Both the position numbers and the translations under genes were made by a program. The notes beneath the pieces are model-generated. The model had not been told where the DNA came from and did no database searches. It was given only the letters and a program-made list of their open reading frames with translations. This document shows, one piece after another, positions 19,057-30,124 of a DNA stretch of 64,000 nt. Origin of the DNA: Pseudomonas sp. DTU_2021_1001937_2_SI_NGA_ILE_001 (GTDB lineage: Bacteria > Pseudomonadota > Gammaproteobacteria > Pseudomonadales > Pseudomonadaceae). Numbering within the stretch: the first letter of the stretch is position 1; each line of letters opens with the position of its first letter. The DNA is taken from assembly GCF_032463525.1 (NCBI RefSeq), contig NZ_CP135971.1:4340001-4404000 (forward strand), written 5' to 3'.

Positions 19057-19953
19057 ATGCGCGCCCTGGCTGAATTGATCATGCGCGGCCGTATGCAGGC
19101 CACCCTCGCGGTGGTCGGATGTGCGGCATTGCCGCTGCTGTTCTGGTTGAGTGCTGCCGCGGGAAGCCTGGTGCTCCTGCGACGCGGGTTCAGTGATGCC
19201 GCCGGCATCCTGGCCTGGGCTCTGCTGCCGGCCTTGGCCTGGTGGTATTTCGGCGAACCGCGCACCGCTCTGGTGCTGGTCGGAACGCTGGGCCTGGCAA
19301 TGGTTTTGCGTGCCAGCGAGTCTTGGGCCCGTGTATTACTCGCCAGTGTGGCGTGGGGACTGTTGTACGCAGTGATTCTGGGAGCGGTGTTCCGCGAACC
19401 CATCGAGCAGTTGGCGCAGGAGATACAGAAACACCTGCCTGCCATGCTCGGTGACCTCTACGCACAGATGAGCGTAGAAGAGCGGAGCCGCCTGGGGGCA
19501 CTGATCGCACCGGTGCTCAACGGCCTTATAGCGACATTGCTGCAGATCGTCAGCGTGCTGAGCCTGATGTTGGGGCGTTACTGGCAGGCTTTGTTGTACA
19601 ACCCTGGCGGTTTCGGGCGCGAATTCCGGGCCTTGAGACTGTCGCCGGTGCCGATGCTGGTACTGGTGGTCGCCATGCTGTTGGGGCCGAATTTCGGTGC
19701 ACACATGGCCATGCTGACACCTCTGTGCAGCGTGCCACTGGTCTTCGCCGGCCTCTCGCTGATGCATGCGCAGGTGGCTGACAAGCGCCTGGGCAAGTTC
19801 TGGCTGGTGGGGATGTACATCATGCTGGTGGTATCGACGCAGTTGATCTATCCGTTGCTCGTGGTCTTGGCCATTGTCGACAGCCTGATTGATTTTCGCG
19901 GCCGCCGGGGGTCGAAAGACACCGGAAGTGGTCCTGCGAACGGTGAAGGTTAA
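19057..19953 (+). CDS. DUF2232 (YybS-like) membrane protein
   Basis: A 298-aa integral membrane protein with about eight hydrophobic segments, including ATLAVVGCAALPLLFWLSAA and MLVLVVAMLLGPNF, and a short cytoplasmic tail. This family sits between rpsR and rplI throughout Pseudomonas; its function is unknown. The position between two ribosomal protein genes, 38 nt after rpsR and 19 nt before rplI, means it is transcribed with them. The start MRALAELIMRGRMQ is plausible; a later ATG at 19081 is possible. Confidence 0.88.
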   Translation: MRALAELIMRGRMQATLAVVGCAALPLLFWLSAAAGSLVLLRRGFSDAAGILAWALLPALAWWYFGEPRTALVLVGTLGLAMVLRASESWARVLLASVAWGLLYAVILGAVFREPIEQLAQEIQKHLPAMLGDLYAQMSVEERSRLGALIAPVLNGLIATLLQIVSVLSLMLGRYWQALLYNPGGFGREFRALRLSPVPMLVLVVAMLLGPNFGAHMAMLTPLCSVPLVFAGLSLMHAQVADKRLGKFWLVGMYIMLVVSTQLIYPLLVVLAIVDSLIDFRGRRGSKDTGSGPANGEG

Positions 19954-19972
19954 AAGTTAAGAGGATTTCCAC

Positions 19973-20419
19973 ATGCAACTGATCCTTCTGGAAAAAGTCG
20001 CCAACCTGGGCAACCTGGGCGACAAAGTAAACGTCAAGGCCGGCTACGGCCGTAACTACCTGCTGCCATACGGCAAGGCCACTCCTGCGACCCCAGCCAA
20101 CCTGGCTGCGTTCGAAGAGCGTCGCGCCGAGCTGGAAAAGCTGGCTGCAGAGCGTATCGCTTCGGCTCAGAGCCGTGCTGCCCAACTGGCCGAGCTGGAA
20201 GTGACCATCACTGCCACCGCTGGCGACGAAGGCAAGCTGTTCGGTTCGATCGGCACCCACGACATCGCTGACGCCCTGACCGCCTCCGGCGTTGAAGTGG
20301 CCAAGAGCGAAGTTCGTCTGCCGAACGGCACCATCCGTAACGTCGGCGAGTACGACGTTGCCGTGCACCTGCACAGCGACGTTGATGCGACCGTTCGCGT
20401 TGTCGTGGTGGCTGCCTAA
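19973..20419 (+). CDS. rplI: 50S ribosomal protein L9
   Basis: A 148-aa two-domain large-subunit protein near the L1 stalk. The N-terminal domain [32 protein letters not shown], the long connecting helix and the C-terminal RNA-binding domain ([16 protein letters not shown]) are all normal. AGAGGA precedes the ATG. Two hairpins follow the gene. Confidence 0.98.
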   Translation: MQLILLEKVANLGNLGDKVNVKAGYGRNYLLPYGKATPATPANLAAFEERRAELEKLAAERIASAQSRAAQLAELEVTITATAGDEGKLFGSIGTHDIADALTASGVEVAKSEVRLPNGTIRNVGEYDVAVHLHSDVDATVRVVVVAA

Positions 20420-20433
20420 GCAGCACATGATCG

Positions 20434-20503
20434 TCTGGCGGCCTGTCCGCCAGAGGATTAACATCGGGCACGATCCTGTTCGCAGGTCGTGCCCTTTGTA
20501 TTT
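20434..20503 (+). terminator. Double hairpin terminator between rplI and dnaB
   Basis: The first hairpin, TCTGGCGG / CCGCCAGA (20434-20454), has no T-tract. The second, GGGCACGA / TCGTGCCC (20466-20494), is followed by TTTGTATTT and looks like the functional terminator. Confidence 0.7.
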
Positions 20504-20557
20504 CTGAAGGGTGCTGCAGACACACACCTGATTGAGAAACTTCGAATTCAAGTGGCC

Positions 20558-21952
20558 ATGAACGATATTTCCGCCCCCGAACAATACGATCTGCAAACCG
20601 CTGCCCTGAAGGTGCCGCCACATTCCATCGAGGCCGAACAGGCTGTGCTCGGTGGCCTGATGCTGGACAACAACGCCTGGGAGCGCGTGCTCGATCAAGT
20701 GTCCGATGGCGACTTCTATCGGCATGACCACCGCCTGATCTTCCGCGCCATCGCGCGGCTCGCCGACCAGAACCTGCCCATCGACGTGGTGACCCTGGCC
20801 GAGCAGCTCGACAAGGAAGGCCAGACCTCGCAAGTGGGCGGCCTGGGCTACCTCAGCGAGCTGGCCAAGAACACCCCCTCGGTCGCCAACATCAAGGCCT
20901 ATGCGCAGATCGTCCGCCAGCGTGCCACGCTGCGTCAGTTGATCGGCATCAGCAACGAGATCGCCGACAGCGCCTTCAACCCCGAGGGGCGGACAGCCGA
21001 GGAAATCCTTGACGAGGCCGAGCGGCAGATCTTCCAGATCGCCGAGGCGCGACCCAAGACCGGCGGCCCGGTGGGCGTCAACGACCTGCTGACCAAGGCC
21101 ATCGACCGTATCGACACACTGTTCAACAGTCAGAACGCGATCACCGGCCTGTCCACCGGCTACACCGACCTGGACGACAAAACCAGCGGCCTGCAGCCGG
21201 CCGACCTGATCATCGTCGCCGGCCGTCCATCGATGGGTAAGACCACTTTCGCCATGAACCTGGTGGAGAACGCCGTATTGCGCAGCGAGAAGGCCGTACT
21301 GGTCTACTCGCTGGAAATGCCAGGTGAATCGCTGATGATGCGTATGCTGTCCTCGCTCGGGCGTATCGACCAGACCAAGATCCGTTCCGGTCAACTGGAC
21401 GACGACGATTGGCCGCGCCTGACTTCGGCGGTCAACCTGCTCAATGACCGCAAGCTGTTCATCGACGACACCGCCGGCATCAGCCCCTCGGAAATGCGCG
21501 CACGCACCCGCCGCGTGGCCCGTGAGCACGGTGAGATCGGCATGATCATGATCGACTACCTGCAGCTGATGAAAATCCCGGGCGCCGGTGGTGAGAACCG
21601 TACCAACGAGATTTCCGAGATCTCCCGCTCGCTCAAGGCCCTGGCCAAGGAATTCAACTGCCCGGTCATCGCCCTGTCGCAGCTCAACCGCTCTCTTGAA
21701 CAGCGCCCCAACAAGCGGCCGATCAACTCCGACCTCCGTGAGTCGGGTGCGATCGAGCAGGATGCCGACGTGATCATGTTCGTCTACCGTGACGAGGTGT
21801 ATCACCCTGAAACCGAATACAAGGGCATCGCCGAGATCATCATCGGGAAGCAGCGTAACGGTCCCATCGGCACCGCGCGCCTGGCGTTCATCGGCAAGTA
21901 CACGCGCTTCGAGAACCTGGCGCCGGGCAGCTATCAGTTCGACGACGACTGA
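20558..21952 (+). CDS. dnaB: Replicative DNA helicase DnaB
   Basis: A 464-aa hexameric 5'-3' helicase. The N-terminal domain (PPHSIEAEQAVLGGLMLDNNAWE) binds primase and the loader, and the RecA-like C-terminal domain has Walker A GRPSMGKTTFAMNL and Walker B IMIDYLQLM. No intein interrupts the P-loop, a common insertion site. The start is placed at 20558 (MNDISAPEQYDLQ); the frame remains open to 20489 but the added residues are atypical. Confidence 0.98.
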   Translation: MNDISAPEQYDLQTAALKVPPHSIEAEQAVLGGLMLDNNAWERVLDQVSDGDFYRHDHRLIFRAIARLADQNLPIDVVTLAEQLDKEGQTSQVGGLGYLSELAKNTPSVANIKAYAQIVRQRATLRQLIGISNEIADSAFNPEGRTAEEILDEAERQIFQIAEARPKTGGPVGVNDLLTKAIDRIDTLFNSQNAITGLSTGYTDLDDKTSGLQPADLIIVAGRPSMGKTTFAMNLVENAVLRSEKAVLVYSLEMPGESLMMRMLSSLGRIDQTKIRSGQLDDDDWPRLTSAVNLLNDRKLFIDDTAGISPSEMRARTRRVAREHGEIGMIMIDYLQLMKIPGAGGENRTNEISEISRSLKALAKEFNCPVIALSQLNRSLEQRPNKRPINSDLRESGAIEQDADVIMFVYRDEVYHPETEYKGIAEIIIGKQRNGPIGTARLAFIGKYTRFENLAPGSYQFDDD

Positions 21953-21961
21953 CCCACCGCC

Positions 21962-21985
21962 GGCCCGCCGCACGGTGCGCGGGCC
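21962..21985 (+). terminator. Possible terminator after dnaB
   Basis: GGCCCGC / GCGGGCC with a 10-nt loop, immediately after the dnaB stop. Only a pyrimidine-rich TCTCT follows, so it is a weak intrinsic terminator at best. Confidence 0.4.
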
Positions 21986-22050
21986 TCTCTGGCGGCCGAT
22001 TCCGGCACTTGATAAATCCGACCATTACCGTCGGATGTGGTCAAATTTTG

Positions 22051-22059
22051 TGCTATATT
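22051..22059 (+). promoter_or_regulatory. Extended -10 promoter of the YgiQ gene
   Basis: TGCTATATT combines the TGn extension with a TATATT -10 box 44 bp before the proposed ATG. No good -35 is present at 17 bp, as is common for extended -10 promoters. Confidence 0.5.
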
Positions 22060-22102
22060 CCGCGGCCGCGATTTTCCTGCACTCCTGACACCGGTTACCG
22101 CC

Positions 22103-24421
<2,319 letters not shown>

Positions 24422-24431
24422 TTCAACCGGC

Positions 24432-24455
24432 CTGACGGCCCAACAGGGCCGTCAG
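24432..24455. terminator. Hairpin between convergent ygiQ-like and hcp genes
   Basis: Perfect 10-bp stem CTGACGGCCC / GGGCCGTCAG with AACA loop. It overlaps the hcp stop codon (24452-24454 on the minus strand). On the plus strand AGTTTCCTGTT follows, a weak T-tract, so it probably serves the plus-strand gene. Confidence 0.6.
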
Positions 24456-24940
24456 AGTTTCCTGTTCTCGCGGATGTTCCATCCGTACTTGAGCGCCCCG
24501 CCAGCTTTGCCGCCATCGTCCTTCTGGGGCTGATAACTGACCTCGACACTGGCGAAGTTCAAGGCAAAGGTTTCGGCCTGCACCTCGCTGTGGTTGACTG
24601 CCTGGGTGTTGAACGACGCCACCAACACTTCCTTCAGGCGAATGACCAGATATTCAAGCGGCTGGTTACCCCCAGCCTTGCGAACGGTGAGGGTGGCCTC
24701 GGGGAAATGCATGCCGCTCGAGCAGGCCATCAGCAGGTTGGGTGTCGACTTGTCGAGGGCCTTGGTAATGCTGAGGTTCTGGATGCTCACCTTGCTCGCA
24801 CCGCCACCGCTGCCCTGATGCATCGAACCGTTCTGGGTCATGCCCCATTGAAAGGATTGGATATCGATTTCATCACGGTGCTGGCTATCCCTGGACTCTC
24901 CCTTGATATTCCCCAGTTTCAGGAACATATCCATTGTCAT
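24452..24940 (-). CDS. hcp: Hcp1-type type VI secretion tube protein, orphan
   Basis: A 162-aa Hcp that forms the hexameric-ring tube of the type VI secretion system and can carry small effectors in its lumen. The sequence MDMFLKLGNIKGESRD, FQWGMTQNGSMHQGSGGGASKV, DKSTPNLLMACSSG and the ending YGWNIREN closely follow P. aeruginosa Hcp1 as I remember it. SD AAGGAA (24951-24946) supports the 24940 start. No other secretion structural gene (tss, vgrG, clpV) is in the window, so this is a detached hcp. It is divergent from the putative effector gene at 25117. Confidence 0.94.
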   Translation of the reverse strand: MTMDMFLKLGNIKGESRDSQHRDEIDIQSFQWGMTQNGSMHQGSGGGASKVSIQNLSITKALDKSTPNLLMACSSGMHFPEATLTVRKAGGNQPLEYLVIRLKEVLVASFNTQAVNHSEVQAETFALNFASVEVSYQPQKDDGGKAGGALKYGWNIRENRKL

Positions 24941-25116
24941 ATCTATTCCTTGCGATCGGTTGCTTTCAATGGATGGAATTTTTCCGAATCGGGGACTTGT
25001 TGCAATGGGCGATGAATAGATCGAGAAATACCTTACAGAATAAGATGATTTTTCCGGCTCTCACTGTTTTCTGATGCGCTTATTCTCGGGTATTTAATAA
25101 CGATTCGAGAGGCTTC

Positions 25117-26037
25117 ATGCATTCGGTGTTGCTCAAGGACGGGTTTTCAGTCGCCAAAACCAACGCGCGCCTGCGCATAGAAAGTACATTGGACTTGCTG
25201 CGCTTGTTTCGAATAATCGATAGCGATCCGGCCATCGTCGGGGCGGGTGTCATCTACATCGATAGTGAACTCAACATCGTAACGCTCAGGGATTTTCAAG
25301 CCCTCTGCAGCGTGGCAGTGAAACATGTAGTCCTGCGTGAGTCGCCGCGGTATATGGCGCCACAGGAGTTTGCCCGGACGCTGGAGGTCAATCCACGAGA
25401 GTCCCAGATAGCCTTCGAAGTCTTCGGGATGACGCTATCCTGTGCTGGGGCCGTGATCGCCTGGCAGGTCATAGGTGCGGGAGGGGCCGGGCTCGTACCA
25501 TTCACAGCAGGTGCCAGTACGGTAGTAGCTTATGTGGGCTACGCTGCGGCGGCTGCAACAGCCATGCAGTGCGTCAATGGCATCGCAAGGGTAAGCATGG
25601 AGATATTCAATCCGGACTTGAAGGATTGGCTGGACAGCAACGATTGGTATCAGGAAGTCTCAATCATTCTGGATGCAATATCCTTGTTAGGTGTTGCGGT
25701 TACTGCAATGGCCACCGTAAAGCTGGTCGTTGTGATCAGGTCGTCGACTGGAAAAAGCCTGCTAGAGGCGCTTAAAGGGCTCACTAGACAAGAGAGAGCA
25801 AAGTTGACCCAGGAGCTTCTTCGTATCCAGGATCCGCGCTTGACAACCAAGTTGCTGAAGTTGAAGAGGCTGGCGGGTGAGTTGCCGCGAAGGGTCAGCG
25901 CGCTGCAGCTCAGAAGAGATATTCTGAACCAGATCAGTGACCTGTTTGGCGCCGGGCTTGCCCTGACTGGCAGTTCGACGGCGGGCAGTCTCCGTGCACT
26001 GGCCATCGGGGTTTATTCGGAAGTCACTGATGAATGA
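25117..26037 (+). CDS. Putative membrane-inserting T6SS effector next to hcp
   Basis: A 306-aa protein of no characterised family that I recognise. Related proteins beside hcp in Pseudomonas are, from memory, annotated as hypothetical or as NAD synthetase; nothing here supports the latter (no SGGVDS loop). The N-terminal ~95 residues are soluble (IESTLDLLRLFRIIDSDP). Three long Gly/Ala/Val-rich hydrophobic stretches follow at ~99-128, 131-155 and 182-207, then a basic helical C-terminus ending GSLRALAIGVYSEVTDE. There is no signal peptide. That layout suits a toxin delivered by Hcp that inserts into membranes. SD GAGAGG precedes ATG 25117. Base composition is AT-richer than the flanks. Function is inference. 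Confidence 0.75.
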   Translation: MHSVLLKDGFSVAKTNARLRIESTLDLLRLFRIIDSDPAIVGAGVIYIDSELNIVTLRDFQALCSVAVKHVVLRESPRYMAPQEFARTLEVNPRESQIAFEVFGMTLSCAGAVIAWQVIGAGGAGLVPFTAGASTVVAYVGYAAAAATAMQCVNGIARVSMEIFNPDLKDWLDSNDWYQEVSIILDAISLLGVAVTAMATVKLVVVIRSSTGKSLLEALKGLTRQERAKLTQELLRIQDPRLTTKLLKLKRLAGELPRRVSALQLRRDILNQISDLFGAGLALTGSSTAGSLRALAIGVYSEVTDE

Positions 26038-26557
26038 AGAACGGCTTTCCTATAACGCTCGACGGCAGTTTTCCCGCCGTTACACGCCGGTCCTGATGGC
26101 TGGACTGCTTTGCGCGAGCGGCGCGCTCAGCGCCACGATGAATCTTGTCATAACGACCTACCTGCGTGAGGCGCCTGTTGATGAGGTCGGCCCGATGGTG
26201 ATGACAGTCGTGTGCACGCAGGTGTTCTTGATCATATTAAGCAATTACCTGATCGCCAGAGGTCGGCCACAAGGGATGTGGATCATGGTGGCGGTTTCCT
26301 TCGTATGCCTTGCCAGCGCTGTTCCGACTATCGCCTTTCAACCCAATCCCATTCTTTATGCATTGGCCTTGCTACTTCCTTTGTTATGCCTGCTAATCCT
26401 CAACTCTTCTCGGCACAGGGAGTTTCGCAAGCATTGTCTTTCTTTTCGGCATGAGCGAGACGCGGTTACACAGCAAATCAAGGCACAAAGGGCGCTGGAG
26501 AAAAAACGCGAAATGCTTCGGGCTCGTGGTCGATCCGGTCGGTCACGCCAACATTAG
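26030..26557 (+). CDS. Four-helix inner membrane protein, putative immunity protein
   Basis: A 175-aa protein with a basic N-terminus, four predicted membrane helices (~20-42, 55-75, 83-103, 107-125) and a highly charged Arg/Lys/Glu C-terminal helix. I recognise no family. Its ATG at 26030 overlaps the preceding gene by 8 nt, so the two are translationally coupled, which is typical of effector/immunity pairs. An inner-membrane immunity protein is expected if the effector forms pores from the periplasmic side. The frame is open further upstream to 25994, but that region is coding in the other frame. Confidence 0.75.
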   Translation: MNEERLSYNARRQFSRRYTPVLMAGLLCASGALSATMNLVITTYLREAPVDEVGPMVMTVVCTQVFLIILSNYLIARGRPQGMWIMVAVSFVCLASAVPTIAFQPNPILYALALLLPLLCLLILNSSRHREFRKHCLSFRHERDAVTQQIKAQRALEKKREMLRARGRSGRSRQH

Positions 26558-26675
26558 GCGCGATGCCCCCTTTGCGTGCGCGTCGATCACCACAGTGCAG
26601 ACACTGGCGCAATCCTGGCGCTCTGCTTGACTGTCCTGCGTCATCCACGCTCCGGGCGCCGTGCATGCCCTGTGG

Positions 26676-26691
26676 TGGCATAACTCTTGCG
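26676..26691 (+). promoter_or_regulatory. Sigma54-type promoter before the amidoligase cluster
   Basis: TGGCAT-N5-TTGCG at 26676-26691 matches the -24/-12 consensus TGGCAY-N5-TTGCW except for the final base. It lies 38 bp before the GTG start at 26729. Upstream activator sites are not obvious in the short gap (26558-26675). Confidence 0.55.
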
Positions 26692-26728
26692 CGTCCGGGG
26701 GACCGTCCAGGCTCGCAGGAGGCACGCC

Positions 26729-29700
26729 GTGTCGATTCACATCGCCTTGCACCATGTCACGCATTACCGTTACGAGCGCGCCGTGGCGCTGGGACCTCAG
26801 GTGGTACGCCTGCGTCCGGCGGCGCACAGCCGCACCCGGGTGCTGTCCTATTCGCTGAAAGTGTTACCCCAGGAACATTTCATCAACTGGCAGCAGGACC
26901 CGCAGGGTAACTACCTGGCGCGCCTGGTGTTTCCCGAGAAGACCCGCGAGCTGCGCATCGAGGTCGATCTGGTCGCCGAGCTGGCGGTGTTCAACCCTTT
27001 CGATTTCTTTCTCGAACTCTACGCCGAGAAGATTCCGTTCCGCTATACCGACGACGAGCAGCGCGAGCTGGGCGCTTTCCTGGAGACCCTGCCGCTGACG
27101 CCCAGGTTCGCGGCCTATCTGGACAGCATCGAGCGCACCCCGACCTCCAGTATCGACTTCCTGGTGGCGCTCAACCAGCGCGTCAATCGTGACATCGGTT
27201 ACCTGATCCGCATGGAGCCAGGCGTACAGACGCCGGAACAGACCCTGGAAAAGGCCTCGGGCTCGTGCCGCGATTCGGCCTGGCTGCTGGTGCAGTTGCT
27301 GCGGCATCTGGGCCTGGCGGCGCGCTTCGTGTCGGGCTATCTGATTCAGCTCAAGGCCGACCAGCAGGCCCTGGATGGGCCGTCCGGCACCGACGTGGAC
27401 TTCACCGACCTGCACGCCTGGTGCGAGGTGTACCTGCCGGGCGCCGGCTGGGTCGGGCTGGACGCCACCTCCGGGCTGCTGGCCGGTGAGGGGCACATCC
27501 CCCTGGCATGCAGCCCCGAGCCGTCTTCTGCCGCGCCGGTCAGTGGCCTGATCGAGCCGTGCGAGAGCGAATTCAGCCACAGCATGTCGGTCGAGCGCAT
27601 CTGGGAGGCGCCACGGGTTACCAGGCCGTATTCCGACGCCCAATGGAGCGAGATTCTCGCCCTCGGTCAGCAGATCGACCAGGACCTGCAGCGTGATGAT
27701 GTACGCCTGACCATGGGCGGCGAGCCAACCTTCGTGTCCATCGACGACCGCGACGGCGCCGAGTGGAACACTGCCGCGCTGGGGCCGAGCAAGCGGCGGC
27801 TGTCTGCCGAGCTGTTCCACCGCCTGCGTGCCCATTACGCGCCGAATGCCCTGGTGCACTTCGGCCAGGGCAAGTGGTACCCCGGCGAACAGTTGCCGCG
27901 CTGGTCGCTGAACTGCTTCTGGCGCCGCGACGGCCAGCCGGTGTGGCGCAACCCGGCATTGATCGCCGATGAGGGGCGCGACTACGGCGCCAACAGCGAA
28001 CTGGCCGGGGTGTTCCTGGCCAGCGTCGCCGAGCGCCTGGGGCTGGCGGCCAGTCGCGTGTTCCCGGCCTATGAGGACAATCAGTATTACTTGTGGCGCG
28101 AAGGGCAACTGCCGGTGAACCTCCGCGCCACCGATTCGCGCCTGGATGACGAACTGGAGCGTGCGCGGCTGCGCAAGGTCTTCGAGCAGGGGCTGGGCGC
28201 GGTGATCGGCCAGGTCCTGCCGCTGGCGCGCACGGCTGCCGGAGACGCCTGGCAGACTGGCCCGTGGCACCTGCGCGGCGAGCACTGTCGGCTGGTGCCC
28301 GGCGACTCGCCCGTGGGCTACCGTCTGCCGCTCAATGCCCAGGCCTGGGCAGCGCCCGAGGATTACCCTTACGTTCACCCCCAAGACCCCAACCAGCCTC
28401 TGTCGCCGCTGCCTGCCCGAGCCACACCGGTCGCGGCCGCCAGCACCGAGCGTGCGGCGCCGCAACGCGGCGAGTCGGCCGGCTGGGTCGTGCGGACTGC
28501 CTTGTGTGCCCAGGCCAGGGAAGGACGGCTGTACCTGTTCATGCCGCCGCTGCAGCGCCTGGAAGACTACCTGGAGCTGGTTGCGGTGCTCGAAGACACC
28601 GCCGCCGAGCTGAACTGTCCGGTACTGCTGGAGGGCTACGAGCCGCCAGCCGATCCGCGCCTGGCCAACTTCCGCATCACCCCCGACCCGGGCGTGATCG
28701 AGGTCAACGTCCAGCCTTCGGCGAGCTGGGACGAGCTGGTCGAACGTACCGAGTTCCTCTACGAACAGGCGCGCCTGACCCGCCTGAGCACCGAGAAATT
28801 CATGATCGACGGCCGCCACACCGGCACCGGCGGCGGCAACCATTTCGTACTGGGCGGCGCCACGCCTGGCGACTCGCCGTTCCTGCGGCGTCCCGACCTG
28901 CTGCGTAGCCTGATCAGCTACTGGCACAACCACCCATCGCTGTCGTACCTGTTCTCTGGCCTGTTCATCGGCCCGACTTCCCAGGCGCCGCGCATCGACG
29001 AAGCGCGCAACGACTCGCTGTACGAACTGGAAGTCGCCTTCGCGCAGTTCCCCGAGCCGGGCGAGGCCGTGGCGCCCTGGCTGGTCGACCGCCTGTTGCG
29101 CAACCTGTTGATCGACGTGACTGGCAATACCCACCGCGCCGAATTCTGCATCGACAAGCTCTACTCGCCTGACAGCGCCAGTGGCCGCCTCGGCCTGCTG
29201 GAACTGCGCGCCTTCGAGATGCCGCCGCATGCGCGCATGAGCCTGGTCCAGCAACTGCTGCTGCGCGCCCTGGTCGCGCGGTTCTGGCGTGAACCCTACG
29301 CGCCGCCGCGCCTGGCGCGCTGGGGCACCGAGCTGCATGACCGCTTCATGCTGCCGTACTTCATCGAGCAGGACTTCGCCGACGTCATCGCCGAACTGAA
29401 CGCCGCCGGTTACCCCTTGCGCGCCGAGTGGTTCGCCGCGCACCTGGAGTTCCGCTTCCCGAAGGTGGGCGACTACGCGGTCAAGGGTATCGAGCTGGAG
29501 CTGCGCCAGGCTTTGGAGCCCTGGCATGTGCTGGGCGAGGAGGGCACTGCCGGGGGCACGGTGCGTTACGTGGACTCGTCGCTGGAACGCCTGCAGGTGC
29601 GCCTGAACGGTCTGCCGCCGCAGCGCTACGTGCTCACCTGCAACGGCTTGCCGGTGCCCTTGCAGCCCACCGGGCGGGCCGGCGAGTTCGTCGCTGGCGT

Positions 29701-30013
29701 ACGCTACCGTGCCTGGCAACCGGCCAACTGCCTGCAACCGACCATCGGTGTGCATGCGCCGCTGGTCTTCGATCTGGTCGATACCTGGATGCAGCGTTCA
29801 CTGGGTGGTTGCGAGTATCATGTCGCCCATCCTGGCGGGCGCAACTACGAAACGCTGCCGGTCAACGGCAACGAGGCCGAGAGCCGGCGCCTGGCGCGAT
29901 TCTTCCGCGTCGGACATACGCCGGGCCAGGTCGAGGTGACGCCGCTCAATATCAGCGACGAACTGCCGATGACGCTGGATATGCGTCGTCATCGGCCCAT
30001 ACGTCGCGGCTGA
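26729..30013 (+). CDS. Transglutaminase-like / DUF2126 putative amidoligase fusion
   Basis: A 1094-aa cytoplasmic protein. The N-terminal part is a bacterial transglutaminase-like protein with a beta-rich leader (~1-85) and a papain-like core: Cys near 180 in GSCRDSAW, His near 229 in DLHAW, Asp near 244 in GLDAT. From about residue 305 ([15 protein letters not shown]) to the end it is DUF2126, which Pfam describes as a putative amidoligase of the glutamine-synthetase-like ligase fold. The start is GTG at 26729 behind AGGAGG; upstream extension to 26687 is not family-like. It forms a cluster with the next two genes. The substrate is unknown. Confidence 0.9.
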   Translation: MSIHIALHHVTHYRYERAVALGPQVVRLRPAAHSRTRVLSYSLKVLPQEHFINWQQDPQGNYLARLVFPEKTRELRIEVDLVAELAVFNPFDFFLELYAEKIPFRYTDDEQRELGAFLETLPLTPRFAAYLDSIERTPTSSIDFLVALNQRVNRDIGYLIRMEPGVQTPEQTLEKASGSCRDSAWLLVQLLRHLGLAARFVSGYLIQLKADQQALDGPSGTDVDFTDLHAWCEVYLPGAGWVGLDATSGLLAGEGHIPLACSPEPSSAAPVSGLIEPCESEFSHSMSVERIWEAPRVTRPYSDAQWSEILALGQQIDQDLQRDDVRLTMGGEPTFVSIDDRDGAEWNTAALGPSKRRLSAELFHRLRAHYAPNALVHFGQGKWYPGEQLPRWSLNCFWRRDGQPVWRNPALIADEGRDYGANSELAGVFLASVAERLGLAASRVFPAYEDNQYYLWREGQLPVNLRATDSRLDDELERARLRKVFEQGLGAVIGQVLPLARTAAGDAWQTGPWHLRGEHCRLVPGDSPVGYRLPLNAQAWAAPEDYPYVHPQDPNQPLSPLPARATPVAAASTERAAPQRGESAGWVVRTALCAQAREGRLYLFMPPLQRLEDYLELVAVLEDTAAELNCPVLLEGYEPPADPRLANFRITPDPGVIEVNVQPSASWDELVERTEFLYEQARLTRLSTEKFMIDGRHTGTGGGNHFVLGGATPGDSPFLRRPDLLRSLISYWHNHPSLSYLFSGLFIGPTSQAPRIDEARNDSLYELEVAFAQFPEPGEAVAPWLVDRLLRNLLIDVTGNTHRAEFCIDKLYSPDSASGRLGLLELRAFEMPPHARMSLVQQLLLRALVARFWREPYAPPRLARWGTELHDRFMLPYFIEQDFADVIAELNAAGYPLRAEWFAAHLEFRFPKVGDYAVKGIELELRQALEPWHVLGEEGTAGGTVRYVDSSLERLQVRLNGLPPQRYVLTCNGLPVPLQPTGRAGEFVAGVRYRAWQPANCLQPTIGVHAPLVFDLVDTWMQRSLGGCEYHVAHPGGRNYETLPVNGNEAESRRLARFFRVGHTPGQVEVTPLNISDELPMTLDMRRHRPIRRG

Positions 30014-30025
30014 GTCGCTACGGTG

Positions 30026-30045
30026 GCCTGCCTGCTCCGGCAGGC
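30026..30045 (+). other. Intergenic hairpin inside the amidoligase cluster
   Basis: GCCTGCC / GGCAGGC with a 6-nt loop lies between the first and second cluster genes (gap 30014-30124). No T-tract follows, so it may act as an mRNA stabiliser or attenuator rather than a terminator. Confidence 0.5.
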
Positions 30046-30124
30046 TGCCGTCAGGCCGGTGGTCCCGCAAGTGACATAAGTGTGCGTTAACCTCCAGTCC
30101 ACCTAGCCGTCTGCCGAGCCTTGC

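Noticed and set aside
25117..26037. NAD synthetase annotation for the protein next to hcp
   Set aside because: No SGGVDS pyrophosphatase loop or other NadE motif; the genuine nadE is at 34410-35237.
26864..29755. 963-codon open frame on the minus strand opposite the DUF2126 gene
   Set aside because: It is a high-GC antisense shadow, rich in His/Gln/Arg/Gly with no domain; the plus-strand gene has clear catalytic motifs.
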